Positions 5,001 to 7,167 of a stretch of 7,167 nt of DNA are shown piece after piece (the first letter of the stretch is position 1; every line of letters begins with the position of its first letter). The position numbers and the translations under genes were made by a program. The notes under the pieces were generated by a model, which saw only the letters and a program-made list of their open reading frames with translations, did not search any database and was not told where the DNA came from. Source of the DNA: Alkaliphilus sp. (GTDB lineage: Bacteria > Bacillota > Clostridia > Peptostreptococcales > Thermotaleaceae). Location of the stretch: the NCBI GenBank assembly GCA_018335765.1, contig JAGXRU010000246.1, positions 1-7,167 of the forward strand, in the 5' to 3' direction.

Positions 5001-6930
5001 CCCTAATGATTTTCCTACTAACATTTCGAATCCTTCCGACTTGAGAAGGTTAAAATGCAATTTTCCAAACAGTGAAGTTCATATGGTTATGGGTAGTGAT
5101 GTTATATTAAATGCCTCGAGCTATAAAGGGGATACAAAGCTTGATTCTATTCATTCCTTTCCTCATATCATTATCGAAAGGGATCATTCTTTAAATGTTA
5201 ATTCAAGAACCATAAATGCTGCCATAAAAAAGATCTCAGGGAAAATTTTGCATATTTCGCTTGTTTCTCCTTTCCAAGATATTAGTTCTACCCAAATTCG
5301 AAATTGTATAGATGACAATCGTGATATAACAAAGCTAGTTGATCCATTGGCACAAAGGTATATTTATGATAATGGTTTCTATAAAAGAGAACCTCAATAC
5401 AAAACCCTTACTGATCCAATGACTGTAAATATTGAAGTGATAGAGGATTTTACACCAGATATTATTTCAGAACTGGCATCATTTTTTAAGGTAAATTTTG
5501 AAGAATCACTTCATAAATTAATTGAGTTTTCAAATCTACCTTCTTCTCGTTTTGTTGTTATTCGAGATATTCAAAAAAATGGAAAAATACTAGGCTTTTC
5601 AGCACATCATTGGGTTAGACTAAATTCGTTATTTCAGGAGTTTCAAGATAATTCAACTTCTGAATATATTCGCGAACATTCCAACGGAAGAATCTGCGTT
5701 ATTGATGGCGTATTTGTAGAGAATGAAGCTCAATTTGAGAATTTAGAGCAGGTTGTTATTACGGAAACCCTTGCTTTTTGTCTTTCTAAAGACTATGAAT
5801 ATGCTGTTTTTAAAAACATGCTAAAATTCTATAATATCAACGCATTAGATGAAACACTTTTGCTTCAAGGCTTTAAAAAACTGCCCTATGGCAATACTAA
5901 TCAACCTGTTTATGTTGTTAATATGTGTTCCCCGTGCACGCTTAATTTAGATGTGGAAAATAACATGAAAGAACCCTTTAGAAGCAATTCTTCCATAAGA
6001 AATATCATTAAACTCACTAGAAAAAAATTGCAAAAATCTTTAACTGCTCTTTATCCTGGCCATTTGATATTATCCTTCGATAGAGATATTTTGTATCAAA
6101 CACTTATAAAAAAAGTATGCTCTGAAAACAATGTACCAGTAACACAAACGAATCCACGCACTTTAGGGCCATTAATGTGTGTTCCCTTCGGCAACAATAT
6201 ACTGAGCCGATACATTATACCAAATACCGTCACAAAAACATTGCATATAGAAAAATTATTTGCCTCTCATATGAAGGATTTTATAATGGGTCCATTCCCC
6301 CACTATCCCGAATTGAGCAAACAGGTAAAAATGATACACTCCTTTGACCGCCCCATCATTTTAGTTGATGATATACTTCATAAGGGGTATCGCATTAATG
6401 CATTAGATCCAATACTTAATTCCGAAAATGTAACTGTGCAAAAAATAATTGTTGGAATTTTGTCTGCTCGAGGCAAGGAATTGATGGATAGGCAGAAAAG
6501 AGCTGTGGATTGTGCATATTATATACCAAAATTGAGAGCCTGGTTTAATGAAAATAATTTATATCCTTTCTTGGGTGGAGATACTCTTTGGAGAGGAACT
6601 GAATTACAAAGAAACCTAGTCCCTTCAGTAAACCTGATTTTACCCTATACAACACCAACCTTTGTGAAAAATACATCTAAGAGTGCATTATATAATTTTT
6701 CTAAGATCTGTATTGAAAATGCAATTGAGCTTCTACTGATTCTCGAAAGAGAGTATCATAATATACATGAAAGAAATCTCACAGTAGCATCTTTAGGGGA
6801 AGTTTTTGTTTCTCCAAGATGTCCTGATCATGGAAAAAATATGCACTATGATTTGAATCTCAACCCGTCAAGTTATCTTAATAATGACCTAGAGCAACTC
6901 AACAGACTTGAACATGCCCTATTAGACTAA
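2011..6930 (+). CDS. Giant HD / HEAT-like / NadD-like / GNAT-like / phosphoribosyltransferase-like protein
   Basis: A 1639-residue soluble protein with no signal peptide or membrane segment. (a) HD hydrolase domain, about 165-290: H184 and H189, the H218-D219 pair in AGHDIGKYG, H255, H260 and D281 in YTDFR are the likely metal ligands. (b) About 380-925: a long helical stretch with HEAT-like helices, for example near 447-460, 596-610, 724-740 and 850-862, probably a scaffold. (c) Nucleotidyltransferase, about 930-1124, NadD-like: FFPGTFDAFSYRH at 935-947, MGSDVI at 1027-1032, IIIER at 1053-1057, the diagnostic ISSTQIR at 1091-1097 and RYIYDNGFY at 1116-1124. (d) GNAT-like fold, about 1137-1310, without a clear acetyl-CoA loop. 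(e) Type I phosphoribosyltransferase-like domain, about 1345-1520, with the PRPP motif IILVDDILHKGYR at 1449-1461. Family knowledge gives each domain's chemistry; that together they make or recycle a nucleotide-like molecule is inference. The first histidine of HxGH is Ser944 and its glycine is Arg946, so activity or substrate may differ from NadD. It is driven by the promoter at 1895-1923 and is followed after 16 bases by another gene. Confidence 0.85.
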   Translation: MTNLKAFELYDNICDKFFNSEWLHKHSFSKDFIRKHLENDKFRAKLNTMVLNNDFSSQTVLELCQSLLNDLAGKEAPNDWLMYLYQFALYKSFPDATDIVLSKHLDSCSYLYLDLLKIISEFQKFANDGTWLSKFPLTFLTTEEESDLEEPTEYRHFIAAFEQDYIYEMMKLNQEVTGHNNIDHVCGVHYLAMFISRQLKKVGIPIDLSRVSGSTAGHDIGKYGCTKLENKRVPYLHYYYTDQWFKKHDMTYIGHIALNHSVWDLELENLSLESLILIYTDFRVKNSTDKHSNTSMNIFSLSDSFEVILNKLDNVDEIKKKRYKRVYSKLKDFEDYILHLGIEVNIPLKSVTFIDKHDEQTPNYALMQEKEVIENIKYLAINHNINLMHLLRDEHSLYAILEFARSEKDWRNLREYLRIFKEYSTYLTQKQKIITIKFLYEYLTHPEDDIRRYCALLIGSLIALFDEDYRKVVPDKITLALPEVSSIDLLDKYIQRFIFPDHKIISIHRSWIGNSFNMMISSLFLSGNTRKSMQNSKLSDQYISLLLKYYEKDAYENNNIEIYLLEALKHIPLDMEDSRFLIISDFIFEILQHENSPLRIAALEVINQLVQQYKNDCTFNIKTKNWFSQNINYSQHPSENFLKLKIVKHLNSSLDIVESYERFFVLDIKKTSDIFLSNLKTATDWITKKIQIEFLLECALNNPKTNALHTVIHFCNLLKVSSSDSVRNRSGEAILQIMPLLSFEQRNEVAIELLRALELDGHQFAEYIPYYLGQILLYLPPVELDELVEDLSEKIKQSNSNLSSLLLKTIGVTIANYPKYSQRFEENRETYNTRLIKMLGILLNGLVHYSNRVKQVAFRVLGRDVFGSRHLDLEHKNQIFQLTAKKILTLLTDKKEESLLFLVNAASLNHIYRFISDYVFFNGNISIVAFEKIAFFPGTFDAFSYRHKEIAKTVRDMGFEVYLAIDEFSWSKQTLPHLLRKNIINMSIADELNIYLYPNDFPTNISNPSDLRRLKCNFPNSEVHMVMGSDVILNASSYKGDTKLDSIHSFPHIIIERDHSLNVNSRTINAAIKKISGKILHISLVSPFQDISSTQIRNCIDDNRDITKLVDPLAQRYIYDNGFYKREPQYKTLTDPMTVNIEVIEDFTPDIISELASFFKVNFEESLHKLIEFSNLPSSRFVVIRDIQKNGKILGFSAHHWVRLNSLFQEFQDNSTSEYIREHSNGRICVIDGVFVENEAQFENLEQVVITETLAFCLSKDYEYAVFKNMLKFYNINALDETLLLQGFKKLPYGNTNQPVYVVNMCSPCTLNLDVENNMKEPFRSNSSIRNIIKLTRKKLQKSLTALYPGHLILSFDRDILYQTLIKKVCSENNVPVTQTNPRTLGPLMCVPFGNNILSRYIIPNTVTKTLHIEKLFASHMKDFIMGPFPHYPELSKQVKMIHSFDRPIILVDDILHKGYRINALDPILNSENVTVQKIIVGILSARGKELMDRQKRAVDCAYYIPKLRAWFNENNLYPFLGGDTLWRGTELQRNLVPSVNLILPYTTPTFVKNTSKSALYNFSKICIENAIELLLILEREYHNIHERNLTVASLGEVFVSPRCPDHGKNMHYDLNLNPSSYLNNDLEQLNRLEHALLD

Positions 6931-6936
6931 TAATTC

Positions 6937-6942
6937 AGGAGG
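6937..6942 (+). promoter_or_regulatory. Strong ribosome binding site of the downstream gene
   Basis: A perfect AGGAGG begins six bases after the giant gene's stop codon and lies four bases before ATG 6947, slightly closer than ideal. It supports translation of the second gene from the same message. Confidence 0.7.
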
Positions 6943-6946
6943 TTCT

Positions 6947-7167
6947 ATGTTTAATTTTTATAATTATAAGGGTAAGCTTTTGTTTTCTGATATAAAATAT
7001 CAGGAATTAGATGAAATCACTGAAAAGGAAGCTGCAAACTTTAATGGGCTAAGTTATTTCCTAAACAATAATCCTCCTAGTCAATCTCGCAGATGTTTTT
7101 GTGTTTCCCATCCTTCTCTTTTATTTCTAAATCATGAAGACTTAGGGCTAATATCAATATCAGATAA
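6947..7167 (+). CDS. Start of an unrecognised gene, cut by the window edge
   Basis: The frame is open for 73 complete codons from ATG 6947 to the end of the window without a stop. It begins MFNFYNYKGKLLF and continues with a mix of polar residues and short hydrophobic strands. It has no signal peptide, no membrane segment and no motif I can name. A cysteine pair (RCFCVSHP, near residues 49-56) is visible but has no clear meaning. The 16-base gap after the giant gene, the strong ribosome site and the absence of a terminator or promoter between them say that the two are one operon, so the product probably works with the giant protein. Nothing more can be said about its function from this fragment. 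Confidence 0.75.
   Translation, partial: MFNFYNYKGKLLFSDIKYQELDEITEKEAANFNGLSYFLNNNPPSQSRRCFCVSHPSLLFLNHEDLGLISISD

Noticed and set aside
4801..5382. Housekeeping nadD
   Set aside because: The domain is embedded in a giant protein and lacks the first histidine and the glycine of HxGH, so it is unlikely to be the cell's standard NaMN adenylyltransferase.

Overview
The window reads as chromosome of a low-GC, Gram-positive anaerobe, most likely a member of the Clostridia. The reasons are strongly A/T-biased codons, strong purine-rich ribosome binding sites (GAGGTG, AGGAGG), AT-rich intergenic DNA with sigma-A-type promoter elements, and a YaaR-family gene. The species cannot be named from the sequence.

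Layout. (1) 100-555, plus strand: a YaaR/DUF327 family protein whose function is unknown. (2) 563-597: an AT-rich hairpin terminator between two convergent genes. (3) 606-1559, minus strand: an SDR-type (epimerase-like) L-threonine 3-dehydrogenase. (4) 1560-2010: a long intergenic region. It holds a GC-rich cluster of small perfect hairpins (1678-1790, 59 of 110 bases G/C at 1681-1790, between flanks with 15% and 29%), a long AT-rich hairpin (1791-1832), two 11-bp direct repeats 22 bp apart, and a good sigma-A promoter reading rightwards. (5) 2011-6930, plus strand: one giant gene for a 1639-residue protein. (6) 6947-7167, plus strand: the start of a closely spaced, probably co-transcribed gene that runs off the window and that I do not recognise.

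The centre of interest is the giant protein. In order it contains an HD metal-phosphohydrolase domain, a long helical HEAT-like region, a nucleotidyltransferase domain resembling NadD (nicotinate mononucleotide adenylyltransferase), a GNAT-like domain and a C-terminal phosphoribosyltransferase-like domain. A base-to-nucleotide enzyme, a nucleotide-adenylylating enzyme and a phosphohydrolase on one chain suggest that a nucleotide or dinucleotide is made, modified and degraded in one assembly. Several catalytic motifs are altered, so the substrate is probably not the standard NAD precursor. The direct repeats lie just upstream of the -35 box of its promoter, where an activator would bind, so the giant gene and its partner look like a regulated operon. 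The link between domains and pathway is inference; the domain motifs are read from the sequence.

The two left-hand genes are ordinary housekeeping or metabolic genes with no evident connection to the right-hand operon.
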